DNA of 64,000 nucleotides from Juglans regia (lineage: Eukaryota > Streptophyta > Magnoliopsida > Fagales > Juglandaceae). Shown here piece after piece: positions 1 through 10,420 of this stretch (positions are counted from its first letter, which is position 1; each line of letters opens with the position of its first letter). The notes below the pieces were generated by a model. It saw only the letters and a list, made by a program, of their open reading frames with translations, ran no database searches and was not told the DNA's origin. The stretch spans positions 26,114,270-26,178,269 of the forward strand of contig NC_049903.1 in the NCBI RefSeq assembly GCF_001411555.2, read 5' to 3'. A program made the position numbers and the translations under genes.

Positions 1-1058
1 AAAATATTGAAAATAAAATAACTTTGAATATAAATTGTGTGTTCAATGCTAGACTACATCAAAACTCTAGAAAATAAAATTAGTTCATAATGAAATTGAA
101 AAGAAAAGCAATAAAACTAGTATTTTTTGTTGGAGTTGGTTGATGAAACGTGTGGTTCTCGCCTTTGCCCTTCAGATTCGTTTCCTTGAAAAGAACTTAA
201 ATGATAAACTCTGGACTATTAAAATCTAAAACTCAAACTCAAAATCTCCTTCCTATTCATCCCATTAGTCGGGATTAAATAGATGTCAAAACTTCAAATG
301 CGGAAACAAAATAAATGCAATTACAATTTAGCCTAAAGATCTGGAAAATAGTTTCTAAAGATAAATGTTAACATAAAAGAAATTATTCAAAGAATAACGG
401 AATTATCTAAAATGGACAATTCAGTAATAAGCGGCTTGATTTACGGAGTTCGGGAGAATTTGGTAGTCAGCAGATTGATTGCGGAACTCGAAAGGGTCCC
501 ACCAGGTAGATGCCATGTGCGCTGAATATACTGGTCTCCTCACCTACAGTGAGGACAGACTCCCGATCGGGATGATAGAATCCTCTCGCCAACCTACCGA
601 GCTGTAAAGCTACTCGCCTCGCCTTTACTAGTTGTTACCTACGATGTCGTTTAGCTTGGTTGCTTAAGTTGGTCGTTTAGACTGGTCGCCCAATCTAGTC
701 ACCCGGAGCCTTGCACCAAGTCTTCTCGCCCAGAAGGTAAAATATCTCGCTTCTCGCCTAACTCTTGTCACCAATTATGATCGCGAATTCTGATCATGCC
801 TTCTAATCGCGAGTTCTGGTCACGAGTCTCCTAGCCTAAATCTCCTCGGCTCTCTTCAGACTTTCGCTGTCTCTCATCGGTCTGGATTCATAGTATCTTC
901 TTTTGTACCAAAATGCTCTCATTTCACACTAAATTTTCACATTCCTTCAAATTCAAAAAAATAAAGTAAATATATATAGAAATAAAATAAAATCAATAGA
1001 ATTGAAGAAAAACTGTCATTTTTCATAAATAAAAAAGTAATAAAAATCACACTTATCA
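1..1058 (-). mobile_element. Athila-type LTR, partial, cut by window edge
   Basis: Read on the minus strand, this begins TGATAAGTG at 1058 and runs off the left edge. It is the reverse-complement relative of the LTR at 21701-22796: both share the GTGATTTTTATTAC start region, the ATGAGAGC block and the GATCGGGATGATAGAACC-like block. The homologous copy is followed by an Athila-like primer site and gag, which is the basis for the family name. Whether this copy is a solo LTR or belongs to a fuller element outside the window cannot be seen. Positions 1059-1094 are a 36-bp flank that I cannot assign. Confidence 0.7.
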
Positions 1059-1094
1059 TACGGCATTAGGTGCATCTCAAAACGGCATATAAAG

Positions 1095-4000
1095 TGTAAC
1101 AACCCGATCCTAAAATTAGGCTATAAAATAAGTTTATATTTTTTCATATAATTATAAACATTCTATTATTATTATAATTTTATCAGATTTTATATTATTA
1201 CTACAATGTTAATTTTAATATCATGTTGTGGTTATAATTACTATTGATAATTTTATTCGTTATTAGGACGATTATACTTTAACTTCAACGTTCTCCCCCC
1301 ACTCCATGTTCTCCCTCTCCTCTCGACGTTACTCATTTTCGTAACCAACGAATTCAAACTAGTACTTTTCTTTAGACTCTTCATCTCCTTCAGAAATCAT
1401 CCCAAAGGCTGCAGCAAGTTATCGTTATCCTCACAACAAGAACTCCTCGGCATCACAAGGTTGTACACTGTGAAAACCAATTAATAACAGGGAATCCAGC
1501 ACAACCAAGACCCCTTATACCTCTACAAACCATCATAAACAAATCAAAGCACAACCTTATGAACAGTCCCCAAATCACACATACATTCAAACCATTTTGG
1601 CATCGTAGGCCAGTAGCCACATTCCCATGGCAGATCCCAGCTCCTCTCTTGTGGTCACGGCAACACACTCATGTGCGTCATCGTGTAATGCTCTACCACT
1701 GTCAATCCAGAGCAAGTCGATGTTTACCAACCACCGTTGCCACCCACGTGAGCCACCATGGCACATCCTGTTCTTCCTAGTGAAAAATATAGCATCTCCA
1801 TACCAGGAAAAGATGCAACAGACACCACACCGTGAGACCCCAAAACCAAGAACAACCAGATGGTGCCGCCATCTCCTCTGTAGGCCTCTCCATCCCTACC
1901 TGCACGTGGTACATCGGAACTTGCTCAAACCGAGAGGCTTAAACAACATCGTAGACCACCAAAGGATGTTAGAGTTCTCGGGTTGCCACAAAAATCACCA
2001 GTCGTTACCAAACATCAACCCCACAACAGTTTAGCCACCTAGATCCACCGTGCAAGGCATCCCTCTCTTTTTGACAAGCCCAAGCCAATCTCTCCTTCGC
2101 TTTATCTTCTCTATTTCTCTCTCCCTCTAACTGCACTGGAATCATCTTTTATGCTAGCAGCTTCGCCACCATGCACAGAAGTTACCATCGTTGACCTCTG
2201 TTCGGCCACCCACGTTGTCCCATCTTTCTTCCACAATGCTCTCTGTCTCCTTAGGTAAGCTCTGCCACAAATCCTAAGTGGAAGTCTGTCGCTTGCAAAG
2301 TTACGGATGCTTTAAGGTTTTCAGATTTTCACAAAAATGCCTACAATTACATATTATTACAAAAAAAAAATCCCTTTAATCCATTTATATGTAGCAACTT
2401 ACATAAAGCATATTGAAGACCTTCTTAAAATACTTTTACATTCCTGCCCTTGGTATGTAAGCATGGCAGAATGCCTTTTTTTTGAACTAGTGTGTTTACG
2501 ATGGGATGATGACTCTTTTATTGGGTTTGAATTAATTATGACGTAGTTTATTTTGTTTAGCCAAAAAATCCTATTTTAAAAAAATCTTATTTTTCGTTAT
2601 AAAAAATAATTAAGGAATTTAAACTATATTAGTTATTATTAACTTTGCAATTTAATTTCAGTAGTAAATGGTATGTGTTTAATCTTTTATTTTAAACACT
2701 TAAATTTATTGTTTGAAATGAATCTTTAATGTCATTATTATAGATTTGGATATATTTGTGCTATTAAAGTTTTAAATTTAAATAAAGAATTATGCTAAGA
2801 ATATTTAAATAATATTAGTATTTATTAGATTTCTTGTAAAAATTTAATAATTATGTTAATTATAGGAAAGAATAGCTATTTTAAGAATTGAAGTTTTCAC
2901 AACTTATTTTATTAGAATTTAAAATAGCCCAAGTATTCTACTAAATTATAATATGTTAGTAGTATTTAAATAATTTAAAATATTAGGATTCATTGATTAC
3001 GGTGTTAAACAGAATATTTATTTGCCTATTTTCTATGTTATGAATTTAATTAAGTAGGATATTAGGACATGCTATTCCTAGATAGATTTAATGACATTTA
3101 ATACAATGTATAGGTGACGGAGCTACGAAGTTGGACTGTTCATCCGAGCCGAATTTTTGCCCGGACCGGTCCGGAACCTGGAAAACTGGATTCCAGTTCC
3201 CAGTTCCAGCCCGTTATAACCCTGCTTGCAAAACCTGTGTACATTCGATCTGGGTACCGCGTTTTAAACCCGAAACCCGGAACTTGGGTTTTTTTTTTTT
3301 TTTAAAAAAAAAAAAGAAGAAGCAAAACCTGTTTCAACCCGAAAGCTTGAATCTGGGTTTTAAAAATCTCGGATTCATCTGGGTTCCAGCCCGAGTCTGA
3401 CCTGGGTTTCGGTCTGGGTTTACCTAGGTTCCCAGCCAGAACCTGGATGAACAGTCCTAATACGAAGTGAGATTCTGGGAGTAGTAATGCGAGGTAAGCA
3501 ATTTGATCACTAATTAGGATCATCATATGTTAGTTTAGATAAATTATTATTAAAGCCAATTCTTGAAAGCCTTTTTTACGTACCATGTATGTCATGATTA
3601 TGCAAACATGTCATTTAGCATAGCATACGATCATGTCAATCTGCATCATATTCAAATTAAGAAATTAAATTATGTGAATATTATGTCATACAACACACGT
3701 CACATAAGACACGTAAGATATCTTAAGTTCAAATGTAAGATAAGATCATATCAGTTTAATCAGTTGGTCATTCATATGCATGGTACCAATGCAGTTCAGC
3801 CACGAACTCAAGTATGGTCCACCATAATATGTCAGAATACTATTAACGGCTCCCCTTGTGGCCGCGGAACGTGGGACCTGTGCACAACCTCGCACATAGA
3901 GTTAAGTGTGTTGGCCAGTCAAATTAGTCAGTTAAATCAAATCATTCAGTTAATTCAGATAAATCAGTCATGCATAGCATCAGTGTTAGCATGAACAATC

Positions 4001-4377
4001 ATGAATTTAAGTTCTTAGCATGAAATGTTTTATAAAAAATCCTATATTTTTTATGTTACGTTGTGATAGATTTCTTGTTGAGTCTTTGACTCATTTTAGT
4101 TTATTTCATATTTATAACCACCCAGGTGAGGATGATAAACACAAGCAGGCAGGCCAGGATTAGAATGAGCAGTTGATTTAATTTCATATTTCCTAGAATA
4201 AAATTTATTCTTATGACAAAAATTTTATTCAGTTCATTCATTTTTTGGAAGACATTTTATGAGATAAATCTTTTTATAAAATAAATACTAATTTCATGTT
4301 ACTAAATATGAGATCTCTTGCCACATTAAATTTTGAAAATTTTGTGACACTTCTAGCCTACGGGAAGGGGTGTTACA
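1095..4377 (+). mobile_element. Family B solo LTR
   Basis: A 3.28-kb non-coding unit begins TGTAACAACCCG and ends GGGTGTTACA, flanked by imperfect 5-bp duplications (taaag on the left, aaaag on the right). Its 2180-2960 and 3480-4150 parts align with a second copy at 13019-13429 and 17390-18650. It contains a TTGTTGAGTC/GACTCA hairpin (4079-4093) of the kind seen in the other LTR families here. No gag or pol is present, so it is best read as a solo LTR. The short ORFs in it are not conserved coding sequence. It hosts a hAT MITE at 3132-3460. Confidence 0.7.
3132..3460. mobile_element. hAT-type MITE with 8-bp target duplication
   Basis: This 329-bp insertion has terminal inverted repeats GGACTGTTCATCC and GGATGAACAGTCC, a perfect 13-bp match. 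It is flanked by the 8-bp duplication TACGAAGT (3124-3131 and 3461-3468). The interior is rich in CCGG/GGGTT-type words and has a T-run facing an A-run near 3290-3312. The related family B copy near 17930-17950 lacks the insert and reads straight across the site. An 8-bp duplication and a GTTCATCC terminus are typical of plant hAT MITEs. No transposase is encoded. Confidence 0.85.
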
Positions 4378-4660
4378 AAAAGTGCTGACCACCATAGTAG
4401 AGCCATGAACCACCCTTAGCAAGCAAGGCATGCCGCATCAGCCACAAACATGAAACCCGAATCTAATTTTAGCAAGCCCATGTCGCACTCCCTCTCTCCC
4501 GTCGTAAATTGCCATCAAAACCATAGCACCCCAATCCATGCACTACCATTTCCCTCTAAACCCCATGCATGGCAATAAGGCCTAAGGACCTCCACCACCT
4601 TCTGTTGCCACATCGACGTCCAGCAGAGAACCATCACTGCATTCAAGGGAAGTCTACGAG
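4378..4660 (+). repeat. Fragment of an older repeat hosting L1
   Basis: Unassigned repeat-like DNA between the end of family B copy 1 and solo LTR L1. It continues after L1 at 8163-8578 because the flanks of L1 share a 5-bp duplication. It probably belongs to the second family B copy, but alignment with the first 1.1 kb of copy 1 is not clear by eye. No gene is seen. Confidence 0.4.
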
Positions 4661-5464
4661 TGTGACAACCAAGACTTTCTATGCTTTTTGTGTAATGTTT
4701 TTTAAACAACTGCCCATGAGAGTTTATGTTTTCATAGAAAATTAGGGTTTGAAGCCCAATGGAACTAGGGCTCACGCCCAACTCAAGATCTTGCATGCCA
4801 CTTGTCATCCAATAGAGCTTATGTTTAGGACTTGATAAATCTAGATGGAAATGAGGGAAAAGAGGTGAGAAGGATCTAGGGTATGGCCTTACACGCATAC
4901 CATAGAAGATCAACTATTCTTCTTACCATATTTCACACATGCATGGAGGATTACTTGTAGGAAGAAGCTTTGTGACACTTGTCACTATGAGAGAGAGTTT
5001 CTAGAAGGAGAATGATTAGATTATGGAAAAGTGGAGCCTAGGGAAGGCCAAGAGGCCTTGCACGGCAACCATGGAGAAGGAAGGTTTGCTTTTTTTTGCC
5101 ATGTGTCATCCATGGAAAAATGTGGTGAAAGAAGATCTTCTTTGAGAAAAAAGGAGATTTTCGGTAGCCCATGCACACACACACATACTCCTCACATGCC
5201 ACTTGGCACACATGTAAGAGATTGAGGAAGATTTGAGCTTAATAAAAGATCTTTTAGCCATAAGGTCCATTGAACCAAGATATGAAATGAAGGGGCAAAA
5301 GAGGAAAGAGGCTTCAGTTTTGAGGAAGGAGGCACCACTTGTCCAAAAGGTCCTATTGTATTTCCAACACAATCAAATGATGAGCTAGAGGAAGAGGCCT
5401 TAGGGCGACACGCCACTTGGCATCCATGCAAGGAACATTGGCTTGTGTAGGAAGTTTTTGTGTC

Positions 5465-5472
5465 TATAAAAA
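5465..5472 (+). promoter_or_regulatory. Putative LTR TATA box
   Basis: TATAAAAA inside L1, followed by an AG-rich leader and the plant leader word AAACCCTAG. This is the expected position for a retrotransposon promoter at the U3/R border. L3 has a comparable TATAAATA at 14741-14748. Transcription today is not shown. Confidence 0.45.
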
Positions 5473-7413
5473 GGAGAGGAGCCAGAAACCCTAGGACTTT
5501 TAGTCATTTTGTGAATTACTCTTAAAGTATTCGGCCATCACTTTCTCTCTAACTTTCTATCATTTGCTTGCCATCCAAACACTATCCACAATATTTTCTT
5601 CTCATCCAAACATAATTTGGAGGATAAGCAAAGTAAGAAGATACTTATAAGGGAATCATAGAATGTATGAAGCCAACATCACTCTTCCAACACACACATA
5701 CGCACGGTTTCAAGGAAATGAAGTTTCAGTTTTTAGTGAGTTCATCTACAACTAATGCTCATACACACACATTTGAGCTAGAAGGAGTTAGCTCTTGTTT
5801 TGAAAGGTTTTTCAATATGAACCTATGTTTTTATGCACATGGTTAGATTAGGATTTTCTTCAAGGAAGATCGATGCAACAAGCATGCTATTTTTTAGGAT
5901 AAAGGCCATGACACTAGTGTTTCTATGAGCTAGGGTTTTGATGTAGATAAGTTTCGGACTCAAGGGAGGAAGGTCTGAATGTTTGGAGTCCTTTCTTGGA
6001 AAAACATGTCAAGGGCAAACCACTTAATCACATGGGTTTTCTTGAATGATGAACCCAATGAGTGTTAAATGTATTTTCAGCTTGCTTGCTATATATTATG
6101 TATTTTTGTAAGTACACTTCTAACTTATACTTGGATATTTTATGTATATGTCATGTGAACTTGGTTGCATAGTTTTATGCAATTGTTTATGATATTAATG
6201 TTTCCTCCATGTGATATAATCTCTTTATAGCATGATTATCTAATGTATGAATAGAATGACCTTCGGAATGTATTCATGTTATGAAAATGGAATAAGAAAC
6301 CATGTTAGGGTTCGGATTGCACAATGTTTGTTTTCTATATGATTGTTTGTTGTTGCCCGAATCTTGTATGGGACTAAGTTTAAAAAATGTTGTCTATGAT
6401 TACTAGATTGTTTTAGCCACCCATGAGTATTCATTGTCAAATTTTTGTTTAACACATAAAAAGATTCTCAGTTCATGAAAAAGTTGATTGGAATGCATGT
6501 TGTCAACTTAAAGGTTACAGTTATTAATATGGATGAGGTATGATCAAGTGGTGTTTTAAGTTTCATCAGCTAAGAATGATTCTTGGATGTGCTAGGGTTT
6601 GTATGTTTCGGCCATTACGTGGAAAGTATTGAATATTTATTTTTTTATTGATGTTCAATGCCTTAGACTTTTTATTAAAGAACATGTTCGCATGTTCTAG
6701 TATTTTCAAGTTGTAATGTGAAATGTATTGGAATTGCATGTTTGAATGTTATATGATCATGATGAAGCATTCGGCATTTGCATGTGTCTCATGAAAGTTC
6801 TAGGTTTCATTGTCATGTCACATGCATTGGGATTGTGAAAATCGTTTGAAAGAAAAAGAGTCTTTTAAAGTTTTTATCACGACCCTAAAGGCTAGGATAG
6901 GGGAATGTCATAATGGAACTCCTCTTTCCTCTCGGGATTGTTTAAAATAGAGCGATCACCCTTGGGTTGGCGAAGTACTGTTGATGGATCTAAATCCTAA
7001 AAGAAAAGGATACTGAAGCAGGATCGCAACTAAAGCTAGTAGGTGCCCTACAGTGAAGGCGAAATGCAAGCTGCTATAATATGAAAGTTATAAGTAAGAC
7101 TTATTCACCTTGGTCAAAGTGACTAATGGTTGATGCGGTAACTAACGGGGAACAAACAGTGCATAGAGGAGCTGTAAGGTATCCAATTATATGTTAAAAT
7201 TAAGAAAGGCCTTGAGCTCAAAGCTATGTTATATGAATAAGTATGAAATGAAGAAATAATGTTTTATGAATGAAAATGTTATGAAAGTTATGTTTTACAC
7301 GATGTCTTTTTTGAAAGGTTAAATGCATAAGTAAAGTCTCATGTCCATGCATTCTTTGTTAAGTTTGCTTTCATATGTTCACAATATATGTTACATGTTA
7401 TTTGTTTTCTTAC

Positions 7414-7475
7414 TGAGATTTCTTGAAATCTCACTGTTGTATTTTCCACTATCATTCCCCTACTCGGAATGGTAG
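7414..7475 (+). other. Hairpin pair in LTR L1
   Basis: First hairpin: TGAGATTTC (7414-7422) pairs perfectly with GAAATCTCA (7425-7433) across a 2-nt loop. Second hairpin: CTATCATTCC (7449-7458) faces GGAATGGTAG (7466-7475), with one G-T/G-U pair. The same two elements occur at the same place in L2, L5, L6 and, in part, L7. Their role is unknown. Confidence 0.7.
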
Positions 7476-8162
7476 AAGTTGTGACATGTATGCAAGACCC
7501 TTGATATGGACGAGATCTATGAGATAATTGAGGATGAGTTCACAGTGGAGGATCGTCATCAATCCACCCTATAATTGCTTAAGGTTTTGGCTCAATGACT
7601 CAAAAAGATTTTGGCAAATCTCAATGAGTCCAATGTTGGAGTTTCATATTTGGATCCTCAAAGGATGTTAAGATTTAAGCACGATATGAATTTTGTGTCA
7701 AGATATTTGGAGCAAGCCAAGAACTTCGCAGTAGAAGCCAAGGAAGTTTCCACGGAGTTGGGATTCCATATAGACCCCCGAATGTCTAGGGGAGTGTTCT
7801 TAAGTTTGCTTGAGGATGGGACCTTGGTTCTAACTCATTCCACTTTTGGGAAATGACCCTCTTTTGATGATTGGATGTTTTGGTCTTGTGTTTTGGGAGT
7901 TCTTTTAAAAACTCTCAACTACTTTTGATGACTCTTATGGTACATGAATTATTGGGATTTTATGTTCTTTGGTATCATGACTATTGTTCCACTATCTAAC
8001 TTAACTTGACTTTCTGTTGCGATATATTGCATACTGCTAGTTATCATTAGGTGCATTACATTTTATGTGTCATGTACAAGGGGTATGGAACCTTGTGATG
8101 CATATCGCGGCGCTTCAGTATTCCGTCAAATCCCAAGCGGGGGCTAGGGGCACCACAACAAG

Positions 8163-8578
8163 ATCACAGTTCAGCTAACTTAGATCGGTTGCACTTAAAT
8201 TTCCTCGTAGTCTCTCAACAGCTTTTGTCGTCGTCAATAACACCCGACCTCCCAAACCCACTATCACATGTCCTCTGCTACACCACGCTACAAAATCCTC
8301 GGTGGCCTTCACTGTAAGCCAACTCCACAAAAGACCCAAACTGATGGTATCGAGCCCACTCATGAAGGGAGCCAACCACAAAAGTCGGTTCCATGCACGG
8401 CCAACTTCCTCCATGGATGGCCCAAGTTTCACCCAACATGTTGTTGCCGCCATTGGACTTAAGTCCATCTCATTTCGCCATCGTCAAACTCTGGCCACAC
8501 CACCATGAATATAGGCTAGCCACCAGCTCCATCCTCCTCTCTCGGCGTCTCACCATTCTTCTTCTCAAAGTTTGTTGC
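8163..8578 (+). repeat. Fragment of interrupted family B copy 2
   Basis: This sequence lies between L1 and L2. After L2 it resumes at 13019, because GTTGC is duplicated on both sides of L2. The resumed part (TTGATCTCC, CCACCCACGTTGTCCC) matches family B copy 1 near 2190-2270. The apparent ORFs across 8175-8665 are cut by the insertion and show no domain. Confidence 0.5.
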
Positions 8579-9124
8579 TGTGACGCCCCCAAATTCCACT
8601 TGGGATCGGACGGACATTTGAAGCGTCGAGACATGCAACACAAGGTTACCTGCCCCCGTTCATGACATATAAGATGCAATATTCCTAACATGCATCTAGC
8701 ATTATGCAATATTCGCAGCGGATAATTTTTTTTTTTCTTCAGCAATACTATGCACCAAACTGAAATATCCCAAATACTTAAAACATTCTTCATACATAAT
8801 GACATACTCAAAAACTGATATCACAACACTAGTCCGAAAAGGTTGTGATCAAAAGAGTGATGGAGATTGAACTCCACAAATACAAGTAGTAATCTGAGGT
8901 AACTACTGTACGAACACCTACATCGCATCGTCGCTTAGGTGACCGTTTCCAGTTGGTCGATTCCCGATTCTCCTTCAGATCCTGTAAAAGATCTACCATT
9001 CGGGGGAATGGTAGTTGGGACTACCACAGTGAGATTTGATTACAAATCTCAGCAAGTTAACAGGAAACTTCCACACAGGTTAATGATGCATGCATGGCAG
9101 TAAAAGCATGAATGCATAATCAAA

Positions 9125-9480
9125 TCATAAGTAATCATAGCATAACTTGACATACAACATAACATAACTGGCATAACTTAAACTGAAATTGAAGCTTAGC
9201 ATGAACGTGACTTGAAACATAACATGAATGTGAGCTTGGAACATAACATGGACTTGAAACATAGCATGAACGTGAACATGCATAATTTGAACTTGAACTT
9301 GAGCATGACATAACATAAATGTGAACTTGGAACATAACGTAAACGTGAACATAACATAACATGAACTTGGAACATAACGTAAACGTGAACATAACATAAC
9401 ATAAACTTGAAACATATTCTTGTCTCATGGGATTACCATGATTGCGTGAACATAAACTTGAACGTAACATAACGTGAAAC
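9125..9480. repeat. Degenerate simple repeat inside L2
   Basis: Short words such as AACATAAC, GAACTTGG and AACGTGAAC recur with irregular spacing over about 350 bp. They create spurious minus-strand ORFs rich in Cys, Tyr, Val and Met. The equivalent stretch in L7 is at about 56840-57240. Confidence 0.75.
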
Positions 9481-9627
9481 ATGACTTGAACTTGGAATCT
9501 TATTCAATAGTCTTAATCATTAACATGACCATATGGGTGCTACACAGGTCCCCTTGAGCCGTGTGTCCCTGCCGATTACCGCATCACATCACAGGTTTCT
9601 ATACCAGCTGTGAGTGCGTTAATACGT

Positions 9628-9790
9628 ACTCCACAGTTGTTGTGGCCCCACGTATTCTACGTGTCACAATTGCTGTGTCTCACGTAGTGTATGCTCCACA
9701 GTTGTTGTGGCCCCATACTTCATGCTCCACAGTTGTTGTGGCCCCATGACTTATCTGTTTGTGCCACACTTGCTGTGGACACACATAACA
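9628..9790. repeat. Short palindromic repeats in L2
   Basis: The near-palindrome CCACAGTTGTTGTGG occurs exactly three times (9631-9645, 9696-9710, 9727-9741), with two diverged versions between and after. GGCCCCA follows each exact copy. L7 carries the inverted equivalent at about 56580-56710. This is a structured region within the LTR and does not form a CRISPR array. Confidence 0.75.
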
Positions 9791-9999
9791 TAATGTGTGG
9801 CACCATCGGCGTTAGTGCCTGGCGCGCTCCGGTGACCAGCTAATTAGGCCCCATTCGCAACCTGTTGACTGTACTTCGTCAACCCAGGGAATTTCACACC
9901 TATTTAGACACTCCAGCGTGAACAAAGGAGTTCCACTAGGATATTACCCCATCCTAGCGCTTAGGGTCGTGATTGACATGAATGACTTAACTGGCAGAC

Positions 10000-10420
10000 A
10001 TGACATTTCGTAACGTGACGTAACATGAACGTGACATAAAAGACAGAAATCTTGACGTAACATAACGTGACATGAACGTAGGACGACAGACATGACATAC
10101 TTCGAGACATAAATGTAACAGAGAACATTTCATAACATGTCATACATGTAACATGCAACATTTCGTAACATGGCATACCATATAACAGACAACATTTCTT
10201 AACGTGGCGTAACATGTGACAATGAATATTACATGACAAGAAATACATGTAACAGATGGCATACTTAACTTAACATGACATACTTGCAATGTATAGCATG
10301 TATAGCAATACGTGACAGAATATCTTGTGTAACAGATGAATAATTCATGACAGAATAAATTCTGTGTAACAGATAAATATGTAATGACTTGGCATGGCAC
10401 ATATGATAACATGCATACAT
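10000..10420. repeat. CATGACAT/TAACATG simple-repeat tract in L2
   Basis: Irregular repetition of ACATGACAT, CGTAACATG and TAACAGA words. The L7 counterpart is at about 56010-56380. The ORFs here (Cys-, His- and Ser-rich) follow from the repeat and are not genes. Confidence 0.6.

Larger units (their letters stand above)
4661..8157 (+). mobile_element. Solo LTR L1 (3.5 kb, gypsy-type)
   Basis: The unit begins TGTGACAACC, ends GGGCACCACA, and is flanked by ACGAG (left) and ACAAG (right), a 5-bp duplication with one change. The terminal 150 bp (TTGCATACTGCTAG, CCCAAGCGGG) match the end of the LTR at 59708 that is followed by a primer site, so this is an LTR rather than an internal region. A TATA-like TATAAAAA lies at 5465-5472. 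Two hairpins are at 7414-7433 and 7449-7475. A nearly full-length inverted relative is L5 (25753-29271). No retroelement protein is encoded. Confidence 0.85.

Noticed and set aside
3563..3994. 143-residue ORF in family B copy 1 as a gene
   Set aside because: The equivalent part of copy 2 (about 18050-18490) is not open in the same frame. The sequence is LTR repeat with GTCAT/CAGTT words.
7611..7856. 81-residue ORF in L1 as a small gene
   Set aside because: It falls in the R/U5-like part of an LTR between the hairpins and the LTR end. The counterpart in L5 is not preserved as an open frame, and no domain is recognised.
9628..9790. Regular palindromic repeats suggestive of a CRISPR array
   Set aside because: Repeat units are only 15 bp, spacers are irregular and largely related, the sequence is inside a plant LTR with an inverted copy elsewhere, and no cas-like gene is present.
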